Shown here in pieces: positions 40,828-49,058 of a DNA stretch of 64,000 nt (positions are counted from its first letter, which is position 1; every line of letters starts with the position of its first letter). Origin of the DNA: Pigmentiphaga sp. GTDB taxonomy: Bacteria > Pseudomonadota > Gammaproteobacteria > Burkholderiales > Burkholderiaceae_B. Made by a program: the position numbers and the translations under genes. Below the pieces are notes generated by a model. That model had not been told where the DNA came from, made no database searches, and saw nothing but the letters and a program-made list of their open reading frames with translations. The stretch lies in the NCBI GenBank assembly GCA_023228945.1, contig JALOAI010000001.1, forward strand, positions 248,001-312,000, read 5' to 3'.

Positions 40828-42072
40828 TTAGCGGGAAGGACGCAGCGGCGGCAGACCTTTGCCGGAAACCGGCCTGGACATCGCCAGATCCGCCCTGGGT
40901 CGGATCAGCATCGGGAAGAAACGCCACAAATACAGCGCAAAGCCCAGCACCCAGCAGGCCGCCGACGCATGCAGGGCCACCAGCGTGAGCCCGGTGGGCA
41001 GCAAGGCCAGCAAACGCAGCACCACGGCGGCGATCATCAGGCCGTAGCACGCGACGATGAGGCCGTCGGTGCGCAGCGGGCGCCCCAGGTGGCCCAGGGC
41101 GGTGCGAGTGACCATGCCGATGATCAGGATCGAAAAACCCGCCATGCCGATCATGTGTACCGGCCAGGCGGCACGTAGGATCCAGCCGGCCAGATACGCC
41201 GCCGCGAGCAGCAGACCCACCCCCAGGGCGGCATAGCCGATATACAGGATCCAGAGCAGCGGCACGCGCCTGACGGCCGCGGGCTTCCAGGACACGACCT
41301 GGACCAGCGTGATGACACCGGTGGCCGCCAAGGCGATGGCCGCCGCGGGCATCGAGCCAAACAGGCCGAAAACGACGCTCAGGCCAGCCAGCGCCAATTG
41401 CCATTGGCCGGTTCGCAAATGCATGGGAATGGCCAGCCCCGCCACGGCCCGCATGGCAAAAAACGGGATGACCCGCCGCGCCACCAGCAAGGCGACCAGG
41501 GCCATGCACATGAGCCCGAGGTCGAAGTACCACATCAGCAAGGCGTAATCGCCGCCCCAGGCACTCACCAGGAACAGGGCATCGCTGACGCCGAGCGCCA
41601 GCACCAGCAATGGCACACCGTAGTTGCGCTGGCTGCGCGCGCCGTAGATGGCACGGCCCAAAGCCCAGGCCGCGCCGGCAAAAAACACCAATTCGCACAA
41701 GACGCCCAGCCAGAACGCGGCATTGCCCGGAACCAGGAAAGCGATCCTGGCCACCATCCACAACAGGCACAGGGCTCCCAGCGCGCGGCCTTTGAGGGGA
41801 TTGATGCCCGTCCAGTTATTGCCCGCCGTCAGGAGAAAGCCCACCGCGATGGTGGCGATGAATCCCCAAAGCATTTCGTGGGCATGCCAGACGACCCCGC
41901 CCAAGCGGGCCAGCAGCAGGCCGGGCCAGAATATCCAGAGCGCCACCGACACAGCCGCCCAAAAACATCCCGCCACGTACAGCGGCCGAAAGCCCAGCTC
42001 CAGAAAGGCGGCCCATTCGGGCCGGGCGGGCCGAGCCGGCCGGGGTTCTTGGATACTCAGAAACTCAGCCAT
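40828..42072 (-). CDS. nnrS: NnrS-family membrane protein
   Basis: 414 residues with about 12 hydrophobic segments. The heme/copper membrane family motif VVWHAHEMLWGFIATIAVGF is present, as are conserved His at HAHE and HLRTGQWQ. NnrS helps cells tolerate nitric oxide and its iron-nitrosyl complexes. It is a single minus-strand gene with an NsrR-like palindrome 53 bases upstream. No nitrite or nitric oxide reductase genes are in the window, so it may serve defence only. Confidence 0.92.
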   Translation of the reverse strand: MAEFLSIQEPRPARPARPEWAAFLELGFRPLYVAGCFWAAVSVALWIFWPGLLLARLGGVVWHAHEMLWGFIATIAVGFLLTAGNNWTGINPLKGRALGALCLLWMVARIAFLVPGNAAFWLGVLCELVFFAGAAWALGRAIYGARSQRNYGVPLLVLALGVSDALFLVSAWGGDYALLMWYFDLGLMCMALVALLVARRVIPFFAMRAVAGLAIPMHLRTGQWQLALAGLSVVFGLFGSMPAAAIALAATGVITLVQVVSWKPAAVRRVPLLWILYIGYAALGVGLLLAAAYLAGWILRAAWPVHMIGMAGFSILIIGMVTRTALGHLGRPLRTDGLIVACYGLMIAAVVLRLLALLPTGLTLVALHASAACWVLGFALYLWRFFPMLIRPRADLAMSRPVSGKGLPPLRPSR

Positions 42073-42125
42073 GGATGAGCCTCCCGGGAAGGGTTTGGGG
42101 GGATGGTGGTTGGCGCGGCCACCTT

Positions 42126-42148
42126 AAGATGCATATAGAATATATCTT
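42126..42148. promoter_or_regulatory. NsrR-like palindrome upstream of nnrS
   Basis: A 23-base imperfect palindrome: arm AAGATGCATAT, centre A, arm GAATATATCTT. The AAGATGCAT half and the ATCTT end match the NsrR consensus (AAGATGYATTT inverted repeat). NsrR is the NO-sensing repressor that commonly controls nnrS. A nested GATGCA/TGCATC pair is also present (42128-42156). Confidence 0.65.
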
Positions 42149-42301
42149 ATTGCATCGCCGTGGTGGCCAAGTGATCTGAAGGCATGCGCTCAGGCTCTCT
42201 AGCTTGCCGTGCGTCCCGATGGCGAGCCGCACCGGGCTTTCGCGCCATCGGGCCGGAACGCCTGTGGTGCGATGGGGTTCAGCCCTGCTCTTGCGCTTGC
42301 C

Positions 42302-42652
42302 TTATTCGCGATCCGCGCCCGGACCATTTTTGCCCGGCAGCCAAACCGGCAGCCCCGAGCCCAGGGCGCTCACCTCGGCCTTGCCGGCCGGCCATCCCGC
42401 GGCGTTCTCCGCCATGGCCAGGCCGCCCGACGAGGACTCATGTAGCAGCGCCATGAGTTGCATGGCGCTGCGCACGCCGCACTTGCGATAGATGCGAGAC
42501 CGGTGGCTCTCGACGGTACGGCGCGAAATGCCGAGTTCGATCGCCGTCCATTTATTGGATCGTCCCGCGACCACGAAACGAAGTACTTGCTGTTCGCGCT
42601 GCGTCAGGTCACGGCTTCCCCGAGATGAGGCGGAGACACTATGACGGGCCAT
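42302..42652 (-). CDS. Small LuxR-type DNA-binding protein
   Basis: 116 residues. LTQREQQVLRFVVAGRSNKW and ISRRTVESHRSRIYRKCGV form a clear LuxR/GerE helix-turn-helix at residues 15-75. There is no receiver or ligand-binding domain; the C-terminal 40 residues are Gly/Ala/Pro-rich. AGGAGA lies 6 bases before the ATG. It is 229 bases upstream of nnrS on the same strand and divergent from the zinc cluster. It may be a free-standing output domain or a remnant of a larger regulator. Confidence 0.8.
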   Translation of the reverse strand: MARHSVSASSRGSRDLTQREQQVLRFVVAGRSNKWTAIELGISRRTVESHRSRIYRKCGVRSAMQLMALLHESSSGGLAMAENAAGWPAGKAEVSALGSGLPVWLPGKNGPGADRE

Positions 42653-42867
42653 ATAACTTCTCCTGTTGTTGGAATCAGAAGTTAAATATTGACATCAAAT
42701 ATCACGAATATCTAACAACGCGACTTGCGGGTCAGGCAAATAAGAGCGGCCAGATCGTGGCCTGGCAACCTTCGCACTCTCCAGGGACTCCAAGCATGAG
42801 GTCGGGACATTCGGCGGCAAATCCGTCGTCGCCCAGGAGATAGGCGGACAATTTGCCTCTTGTTGAT

Positions 42868-42885
42868 GTAATGTTATAGCATTAC
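42868..42885. promoter_or_regulatory. Zur box upstream of the zinc cluster
   Basis: GTAATGTTATAGCATTAC, an 18-base palindrome with one mismatched pair, close to the proteobacterial Zur consensus (ATGTTATAACAT core). It is 36 bases before the zrgA-like ATG. A Fur-family regulator gene lies at the far end of the same cluster. Confidence 0.85.
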
Positions 42886-42920
42886 GGTTATCAAAAAATT
42901 CCCGCCGGAGTCAACGCGTC

Positions 42921-43577
42921 ATGGCTTATCCGTATTTTCCGATAGTTGCCCGCCAACTGGCGGTTGCCGCCCTGGGAATGGCAGTAAGCCAGCCCGTGTG
43001 GTCGCACGCTGGCGCCGTACACCAGCACGGCGTGGGTCAACTCGACCTGGCAATCGCCGGCCCCATCCTGGAGCTGCAGATTCGCAGCCCGGGCATGGAT
43101 GTCCTGGGGTTCGAGCACGAGCCGCGCAACGCCGCCGAGCACGAAGCGGTCGCCGCTTTGCGCCGCACGCTTCTGGAGTCGGAGGGCCTGATCCGGCTCG
43201 ACGCGGCCGCGGCCTGCACGCGTGTTGCCGGCGAGCTGGAAGAACACGGGGCCGACCATCACGATCACGATGACCACGATCATGACCACGACGATCACGA
43301 TCATGATCACCATGACCACGACGGCCACGACGACCACCCTCACGCCGACGGCGCACACGGCCACGGCCATGCCCACGAAGCTGCCGGCTCGCATGATCAT
43401 CGCGAATGGTCGGTACGCTACCGCTACGAATGCCAGCATGTCGATAAACTGCGTTCCGTGGAGCTGGGCTGGTTCGAAGCGTTTCCCAACGCGCAGGAGC
43501 TCCGCTTTCAGGCCATCACGCCAGCCGGGCAGGCCGGAGGCTCGCTTACGTCCGACGCCACGGCGATCCGCTGGTGA
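42921..43577 (+). CDS. zrgA: ZrgA/DUF2796-family periplasmic zinc protein
   Basis: 218 residues. A signal peptide ends near VWSHA. The DUF2796 start GAVHQHGVGQLDLAIAG and FEHEPRNAAEHEAV follow. Residues about 110-155 are a run of His and Asp (HHDHDDHDHDHDDHDHDHHD and beyond) suited to bind zinc, then RYRYECQHVDKLRSVELGWF at the C-terminus. Homologues help Zur-regulated zinc uptake. GGAG lies 10 bases before the ATG. The stop overlaps the ATPase start (GTGA). First gene of the cluster after the Zur box. Confidence 0.88.
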   Translation: MAYPYFPIVARQLAVAALGMAVSQPVWSHAGAVHQHGVGQLDLAIAGPILELQIRSPGMDVLGFEHEPRNAAEHEAVAALRRTLLESEGLIRLDAAAACTRVAGELEEHGADHHDHDDHDHDHDDHDHDHHDHDGHDDHPHADGAHGHGHAHEAAGSHDHREWSVRYRYECQHVDKLRSVELGWFEAFPNAQELRFQAITPAGQAGGSLTSDATAIRW

Positions 43578-44305
43578 GCCGGATGCCCGACACCAACCCT
43601 GCCCCGGCCCTGATGGCAAAGGACCTCGTTTTTGCCTATCCGCGCCGGGCGCCGCTGCTCGATTTACCCGAGTTGCGGCTGATGCCGGGCCACACCTTGT
43701 TTTTATACGGCCCGAGCGGTTGTGGCAAAAGCACGCTGCTCAATCTGCTGGCCGGCACCTTGCAGCCGCAGGCGGGCCACATTTTGCTGGCGGGCCACGA
43801 GCTGACTTCGGCTCGCTCCTGGCAGCGCGATCGGCTGCGCGGCGACTGCCTCGGTTTTTTGTTCCAGCAATTCAATTTGCTGCCCTTTCTGTCGGTGCTG
43901 GATAACGTGATGCTGCCATGCCGCTTCGCCCCGGGGCGGCGGCAGCGCGCCGTGCAGCACCATGGCAGTGTCCGCGCCGCGGCGCTGGCCTTGCTCGCGC
44001 ATCTTGGCCTGGATGGCAGCGATCTGCCTCGACGGCGGGCCGGACAATTGTCGGTGGGCCAACAGCAGCGTGTCGCCGCGGCGCGGGCCCTCATCGGCCA
44101 GCCTGCGGTGGTCCTGGCAGACGAGCCCACTTCGGCGCTGGATGCCGACACCCAGGCGCGATTCCTGCAATTATTGTTTGACGAATGCCGGGCCAACGGC
44201 AGCGCCCTGTTGTTCGTGAGCCACGATCAACGATTGGCCGACGCCTTCGACGAAGTCCGCGACCTGCGGGAATGGAATCGGGCCACACCCAAGGTGGCGG
44301 CATGA
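43574..44305 (+). CDS. ABC transporter ATP-binding protein (zinc cluster)
   Basis: 243 residues, LolD/MacB-type ATPase. Walker A LYGPSGCGKSTLLNLLAGTL, Q-loop FLFQQFNLLPFLSVLDNV, signature QLSVGQQQRVAAARAL (LSVGQ replaces LSGGQ), Walker B VVLADEPTSALD, and His switch LLFVSHDQR. GTG at 43574 overlaps the preceding stop; an ATG at 43583 is an alternative. It overlaps the permease start by 4 bases (ATGA). Together they form a MacB-like exporter or an envelope system tied to zinc supply. Confidence 0.9.
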   Translation: MSRMPDTNPAPALMAKDLVFAYPRRAPLLDLPELRLMPGHTLFLYGPSGCGKSTLLNLLAGTLQPQAGHILLAGHELTSARSWQRDRLRGDCLGFLFQQFNLLPFLSVLDNVMLPCRFAPGRRQRAVQHHGSVRAAALALLAHLGLDGSDLPRRRAGQLSVGQQQRVAAARALIGQPAVVLADEPTSALDADTQARFLQLLFDECRANGSALLFVSHDQRLADAFDEVRDLREWNRATPKVAA

Positions 44306-45858
44306 ACGCGCCGGGCCGCCCCAAGCGTGAATCCTCCCTCGGGGAGGAGGTCGCGAAGCGACTGGAGGGCAGTCCATCCGGCGCGCCGGGCCGCCCCAAG
44401 CGTGAATCCTCCCCGGGGGAGGAAGTCGCGAAGCGACTGGAGGGCAGTCCATCCGGCGCGCCGGGCCGCCCCAAGCGTGAATCCTCCCCCGGGGAGGAGG
44501 TCGCGAAGCGACTGGAGGGCAGTCCATCCGGCGCGCCGGGCCGCCCCAAGCGTGAATCCTCCCCCGGGGAGGAGGTCGCGAAGCGACTGGAGGGTGGTTC
44601 AATAAGCGCGTTGTGGCGTATCGCGCTCGCCAGCCTCTGGAGCCGCCGCTTCACGGTCGGCCTGACCGTGTTGACCATCCTCTTGAGCGTGACGCTATTT
44701 CTCGGCGTCGACCGGATCCGCGAAGAAGCCCGTACGGCCTTTCTGCGCAGCGCCTCGGGGGTGGATCTGGTGGTGGGCGCGCGTGCCCATCCCGTGCAAC
44801 TGCTGCTCTACACCGTCTTTGGCCTGGGCGAAGCCACGCAGAATGTCTCATGGGATGCCTACCAGGTCGCCGGCACGCAACCGGGCGTCGCCTGGACCGT
44901 GCCGATCTCGCTGGGCGACTCGCACCAGGGCTTCCGGGTCATCGGCACCACCGATGCCTTCTTCGAGCATGTGCAAGTGGCGGGCGCGCCGATCACGCTG
45001 GCCGAAGGAACGGCATTCGATCATGTCTATGACGCCGTGCTGGGCGCCGACGTGGCCCGCCGTTTGGGATATGCGGTGGGCGAGTCCATCGTCCTCGCCC
45101 ATGGCACGGCGCGACGCAATCCGCAGCAGCATGACGACCAGCCCTTCGTGGTGCGCGGCGTCCTCGCGCCAACGGGATCGCCGATCGATCAAGCGGTCTA
45201 TGTGAGCCTGGAAGGTATCGAGGCGATTCACCTCAACTGGCGGGGCGGCACGCGGGTAGGCAAGATCCCGGCGCTCGATACCTTACCGCCCGAGGCCCTG
45301 CAGCCGCGCAGTATCACGGCGTTCTACGTCGGCCTGGAAAGCCGGCTCGGCGTCTTCGCCTTCCAACGCTGGATTCAACAGTACCGGGGCGAGCCGCTGA
45401 GCGCGATCTTGCCCGGCGTCGCCCTGCAGCAGCTTTGGAGCTTGCTCGGCACCGCCGAGACGGCGCTCGACGTCACGACCTCGGCGGTGGTCCTCACCGG
45501 CCTGATCGGCTTGCTTGCCGTGTTGCTCGCCACACTCGACGAGCGCCGCCGCGAGATGGCCGTGCTGCGCGCGGTGGGTGCCGGGCCCCGGCATATCTTC
45601 ACCCTTCTCCTGGCCGAGGCGCTGTGGCTGGGGGTGCTGGGCACGCTGCTTGGCTACGCGCTATTGCAAGGGCTATGCTTGGCGGTGGCGCCCTGGCTGC
45701 AGGCGCACTATGGGCTGATCCTGCAGCCCGGGTGGCCTGGTGGCGGCGAATGGGCCCGCATGGGCCTGGTCGTCGCCGCCACCGGGGTGGTGGGCCTGCT
45801 TCCCGCCCTGCTGGCCTATCGCCATTCGGTAGCCGACGGTGTCAAAATCCGGTATTGA
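44302..45858 (+). CDS. FtsX/MacB-type ABC permease with in-frame 75-bp repeats
   Basis: 518 residues. The first about 103 residues are four repeats of a 25-residue unit (APGRPKRESSPGEEVAKRLE plus GSPSG), encoded by the hairpin repeat. The normal family start SALWRIALASLWSRRFTVGL follows, then TM1, a periplasmic MacB-like domain (about 140-380) and three C-terminal TM segments with LDERRREMAVLRAVGAGPRH. The ATG overlaps the ATPase stop and has AGGTGG upstream, so the repeats are probably translated into a charged cytoplasmic extension. A TTG at 44611 after a repeat-borne GGAGGG could give a protein without the repeats. Confidence 0.88.
   Translation: MNAPGRPKRESSLGEEVAKRLEGSPSGAPGRPKRESSPGEEVAKRLEGSPSGAPGRPKRESSPGEEVAKRLEGSPSGAPGRPKRESSPGEEVAKRLEGGSISALWRIALASLWSRRFTVGLTVLTILLSVTLFLGVDRIREEARTAFLRSASGVDLVVGARAHPVQLLLYTVFGLGEATQNVSWDAYQVAGTQPGVAWTVPISLGDSHQGFRVIGTTDAFFEHVQVAGAPITLAEGTAFDHVYDAVLGADVARRLGYAVGESIVLAHGTARRNPQQHDDQPFVVRGVLAPTGSPIDQAVYVSLEGIEAIHLNWRGGTRVGKIPALDTLPPEALQPRSITAFYVGLESRLGVFAFQRWIQQYRGEPLSAILPGVALQQLWSLLGTAETALDVTTSAVVLTGLIGLLAVLLATLDERRREMAVLRAVGAGPRHIFTLLLAEALWLGVLGTLLGYALLQGLCLAVAPWLQAHYGLILQPGWPGGGEWARMGLVVAATGVVGLLPALLAYRHSVADGVKIRY
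44306..44605 (+). repeat. Four 75-bp hairpin repeats inside the permease gene
   Basis: Units begin at 44306, 44381, 44456 and 44531, each exactly 75 bases. They differ at few sites; the last 13 bases of unit 4 diverge. Since 75 is 25 codons and this frame has no stop, the array keeps the permease frame. Unit structure equals that at 21041: CCGGCGCGCCGG, TCCTCCCC/GGGGAGGA, GTCGC-GAA-GCGAC and GACTG-GAGGG-CAGTC. Confidence 0.95.
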
Positions 45859-45882
45859 TCCGCAGCCGTTCATTCTGTCCTC

Positions 45883-46446
45883 ATGATTGCCCTTTCCTAC
45901 TGCGCCCCTTTCCTAAAAACCAGCCGCAGGCTCGGTGCCGCAATTGGCCGCGCTTTGCTGCGTACCTGCGCTATCGGTCTGTTCGCACTGGCCTGCGTCT
46001 CGCAGGCCCATGCCTTGCGCGAGATCGATTGGCTCGAACTGATCCCGCCCGATGAGGTCGCCGAACTCGAGAGACTCGCCGACTCCGGCCAGATGGATAT
46101 CGACCACGACTCCGACCTTCCTGCGCCCGTGTTCGGTTCCGCTCGTACCGTGGCGATCATGAACGGCGTGACCGGCAAGATGCCGGGCTATATCGTGCCG
46201 CTCGAAACCGACGATCGAAACCGGGTTACCGAGTTTTTCCTGGTCCCCTACTATGGCGCCTGCATCCATGTGCCGCCGCCGCCGCCCAACCAGATCGTCT
46301 ACGTGCGGCCGCAGCAGCCGATCCCCGATGTGGAAATCTGGAATCCCTACTGGATCGAAGGCACCCTGCACATCCAGGATCAAAAAAACGAAGTCGCCGC
46401 GGCCTCGTATAGTTTCGACGCCGAGCGCGTGCTGCCGTATCAATAA
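45883..46446 (+). CDS. DUF3299-family exported protein
   Basis: 187 residues. A signal peptide (hydrophobic IGLFALACV, cleavage near SQAHA) precedes the domain: IDWLELIPPDEVAELERL, GKMPGYIVPLE and FFLVPYYGACIHVPPPPPNQ, which has a Cys, a His and a poly-Pro run. The domain is often encoded beside DUF2796 and MacB-like ABC genes in Zur-controlled loci. Exact role unknown. It follows the permease by 24 bases. Confidence 0.85.
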   Translation: MIALSYCAPFLKTSRRLGAAIGRALLRTCAIGLFALACVSQAHALREIDWLELIPPDEVAELERLADSGQMDIDHDSDLPAPVFGSARTVAIMNGVTGKMPGYIVPLETDDRNRVTEFFLVPYYGACIHVPPPPPNQIVYVRPQQPIPDVEIWNPYWIEGTLHIQDQKNEVAAASYSFDAERVLPYQ

Positions 46447-46518
46447 ACCGGCGTCGTTTGCAGTTGGCGTCACGGACTGTTATCTTCCGCCGGTGATTGT
46501 TCGTACCGCGACCTTGCC

Positions 46519-47022
46519 ATGACACAGACCGAGTCACCCCGAGGCGCGGCCGAGCGCGTCGATGATGCGCTGGCCGTGGCCGAAGCTCTCTGCGCCGAAC
46601 GCGGCAAGCGTTTCACGCCCATCCGACGCAAGGTGCTTGAATTACTCTTGCGGCACCAGCGCAGCCTCAAGGCTTATGAGTTGCTGGACGAAATCCGCGA
46701 GGTCCACCCCAACGCCACGCCCCCCACCGTGTATCGGGCACTGGACTTCCTGCTCGAAGAAGGCCTGGTGCACAAGGTGGATTCGCTCAACACCTTCATG
46801 GCCTGCGGCGACGCCGCGGGCGCGCCGCATAATCTGCTGGTGGTTTGCACCGGCTGCGGCGCCGTGGCCGAAATCCACGACGACATCGTGCGCAACCGGC
46901 TGGCCAACCGCATCGAACGAGCGGGCTTTCGCTTGGCCGGCCATGAGATGGAAGTCAAGGCCTTGTGCCAGGCCTGCCTGGCCAAAAACCCCGACGCCAT
47001 CCAGCACCATCACGCGCATTGA
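46519..47022 (+). CDS. zur: Fur-family regulator, probably Zur
   Basis: 167 residues. Winged helix: FTPIRRKVLELLLRHQRSLK, then NATPPTVYRALDFLLEEGLV. Metal sites: the structural zinc Cys in VVCTGCGAVAEIHDD and KALCQACLA, and regulatory His/Cys near FMACGDAAGAPHN. The length and HxxC arrangement fit Zur better than Fur. Its location at the end of a cluster headed by a Zur box supports this. The TGA stop is part of the dispersed element TTGACCACGCG. Confidence 0.88.
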   Translation: MTQTESPRGAAERVDDALAVAEALCAERGKRFTPIRRKVLELLLRHQRSLKAYELLDEIREVHPNATPPTVYRALDFLLEEGLVHKVDSLNTFMACGDAAGAPHNLLVVCTGCGAVAEIHDDIVRNRLANRIERAGFRLAGHEMEVKALCQACLAKNPDAIQHHHAH

Positions 47023-47043
47023 CCACGCGCCCAAGCGCGAGCC
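47019..47043 (+). repeat. Dispersed TTGACCACGCG element after zur
   Basis: Same opening as at 40615: TTGACCACGCG, then CAAGCGCGAGCC. It again overlaps the stop codon of the preceding gene. The rest of the gap to msbA (about 86 bases) is GC-rich with no clear terminator. Confidence 0.7.
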
Positions 47044-47129
47044 CGCCACCTCGCGGCCTGCATGCCGCCCGGATTCGCCAGGCCCAACCAAGGCCTTGAC
47101 GCCCTGGCCCGACCGGGCTCCCTCAAGCC

Positions 47130-48959
47130 CTAGGCCGCATCCGTCGTGGCTTCCTCCCGGAATTGCATCCGGTACAGGCTGGCATAAATGCCGTCGCGGG
47201 CAAGGAGTTCGGCATGATTGCCGGACTCGCGAACGATGCCACGGTCGAGCACAAGGATGCGATCGGCATTCTGCACCGTACTCAGCCGGTGCGCGATCAC
47301 CAGCGTGGTCCGGCCTTGCATCAGTCTTTCGAGCGAAGACTGCACCTGACGCTCGGACTCGTTGTCCAGCGCGGAGGTGGCTTCGTCGAGGATCAGGATC
47401 GGGGCATCCTTGATCAAGGCCCTGGCGATCGCCAGCCGCTGCCGCTGACCACCCGACAAACGGGCGCCTTTTTCGCCAACCATGGTGTGGATGCCATCCG
47501 GCAGGGAGTCGACGAACTCCAGCAGGTTGGCCGCCGCCAGGGCGGCGCGCACGCGGCCTTCGTCGGTGGGATGGCGGGCACCGTAGCCCACATTGACGGC
47601 GATCGTGTCGTCGAACAGCATGACGTCCTGGCTGACCAGCGAGATGTGGGCTCGCAATTGGACCAGGGATAAATCCCGGATATCGACGCCGTCGATCAGG
47701 ATGCGGCCGCGGGTGGGATGCACGAAGCGCGGCAGCATGTTCATCAGCGTGGTCTTGCCGCTGCCTGAGCGCCCCACGAGGGCGATGGTTTGCCCCGGCA
47801 GCGCCTCGAGCGAGATATCGTCGAGCGTGTCGCTCTCGGCATCGGGATAGCGGTGCCCCACGCGCTCGAACACCACCTTGCCCTGTACGGGCTCGGGCAG
47901 GCTTTGGTTACCAGTCTCGCGCTCGGGCTGCGCATCGAGCAGACGAAACACGCTTTCGCCGGCCACCAGCATGCGCTGCATGGGTCCCGCCGCGTTGGCC
48001 AGGCGCTTGAGCGGATCGAGCAACTGGCCCATGGCGCCGATGAAGGCGGCAAAGCCGCCAACGGTAAGCTCACCGCTGCCCGACTGCGCCAGCGCCACGC
48101 CGATCACCGCGCCCAGGGCGATGGAGAGAATGGCCTGCGACACCGGCCCGACCGCCCCCGAAGAAGACGCGGCGCGTATGGCAAAACGCCGCAAGCGGGC
48201 GTTGACATGCGAGAAACGCTGGTTCTCGTATTCGTAGCCGTCGAAAAGCTTGACCACGCGCTGGCCATCCAGGCCTTCGGTGACGATGCGCGTCAGCTCC
48301 GCGTTCATGTTGACGGTATCGCGGTTGACTTCGCGCAACTTGCGCATGAATACCCGCGATACCCAGGCCGCGGGCGGCACCAGCACCATCACGATGAGCG
48401 TGAGCTGCCACGACATGTACAGCAGCACGCCGAACAGCGCGATGACGATCAACACCTCGCGCACCAGGGTGGCGAACACCTCGGTCGCATGCTGCATGAC
48501 CGTGGCGGCATCGATGGTGAAGCGGTTGAGCAAGGCGGACGAGCCCAGCCGGCGCAAGTCGGCGTCGGGCAGGCGCAGCACGCGGTCGAACATCAGGCCG
48601 CGCAAGTCGCGCAGGACGTTGTTGGCGACCCAGGCCATCAAGTAGTTGCTGGCGAAGGCGCAGGCGCCGCGCAGCACGAACAGGCCCACCAGGACCAGCG
48701 GCAACGCCCAGACGTAATACGGTTTGGCGCCGCTGAAGCCTTCGTCGATCAGGGGCTTCATCAGGAGCGCCAGCAGCGGATGGGTGGCGGCCACACCGGC
48801 GGTAAAGAACAGGCCCACGGCCATGCCTTTCCAGTACGGTTTGATGTAGCTGTAGATCCGGCGCCAGAGCTCGCGGCGGATGGGATGCGAACCCGCGGTA
48901 AGAACGGGAGAAGAAGAACTCAATTCAGCTCCATTCGGGAAAACGACAACTGTCGCCAC
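47130..48959 (-). CDS. msbA: Lipid A/phospholipid ABC flippase MsbA
   Basis: 609 residues, a full half-transporter: six TM segments (about residues 35-330), then the ATPase with VGRSGSGKTTLMNML (Walker A), LSGGQRQRLAIARALIKDAP (signature) and ILDEATSALDNESERQ (Walker B), and IAHRLSTVQNADRI. It flips lipid A-core to the outer leaflet of the inner membrane. A GTG at 48959 is the only start giving the full N-terminus; no ribosome site stands out. It is divergent from the heptosyltransferase-family gene, another envelope function. Confidence 0.93.
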   Translation of the reverse strand: MATVVVFPNGAELSSSSPVLTAGSHPIRRELWRRIYSYIKPYWKGMAVGLFFTAGVAATHPLLALLMKPLIDEGFSGAKPYYVWALPLVLVGLFVLRGACAFASNYLMAWVANNVLRDLRGLMFDRVLRLPDADLRRLGSSALLNRFTIDAATVMQHATEVFATLVREVLIVIALFGVLLYMSWQLTLIVMVLVPPAAWVSRVFMRKLREVNRDTVNMNAELTRIVTEGLDGQRVVKLFDGYEYENQRFSHVNARLRRFAIRAASSSGAVGPVSQAILSIALGAVIGVALAQSGSGELTVGGFAAFIGAMGQLLDPLKRLANAAGPMQRMLVAGESVFRLLDAQPERETGNQSLPEPVQGKVVFERVGHRYPDAESDTLDDISLEALPGQTIALVGRSGSGKTTLMNMLPRFVHPTRGRILIDGVDIRDLSLVQLRAHISLVSQDVMLFDDTIAVNVGYGARHPTDEGRVRAALAAANLLEFVDSLPDGIHTMVGEKGARLSGGQRQRLAIARALIKDAPILILDEATSALDNESERQVQSSLERLMQGRTTLVIAHRLSTVQNADRILVLDRGIVRESGNHAELLARDGIYASLYRMQFREEATTDAA

Positions 48960-49058
48960 AGATGATTACAATGGACGCGTCCGCATTGTACGCGTGCATC
49001 CTGGTCGCGCGGTTTCCGCCGCGACGATCGCCTGCCTTTGTCCACTCCGCCAGCCCGC

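Noticed and set aside
44306..44605. CRISPR array or separate small ORFs in the repeat
   Set aside because: No spacers; other frames through the repeat are open only because the unit length is a multiple of 3.
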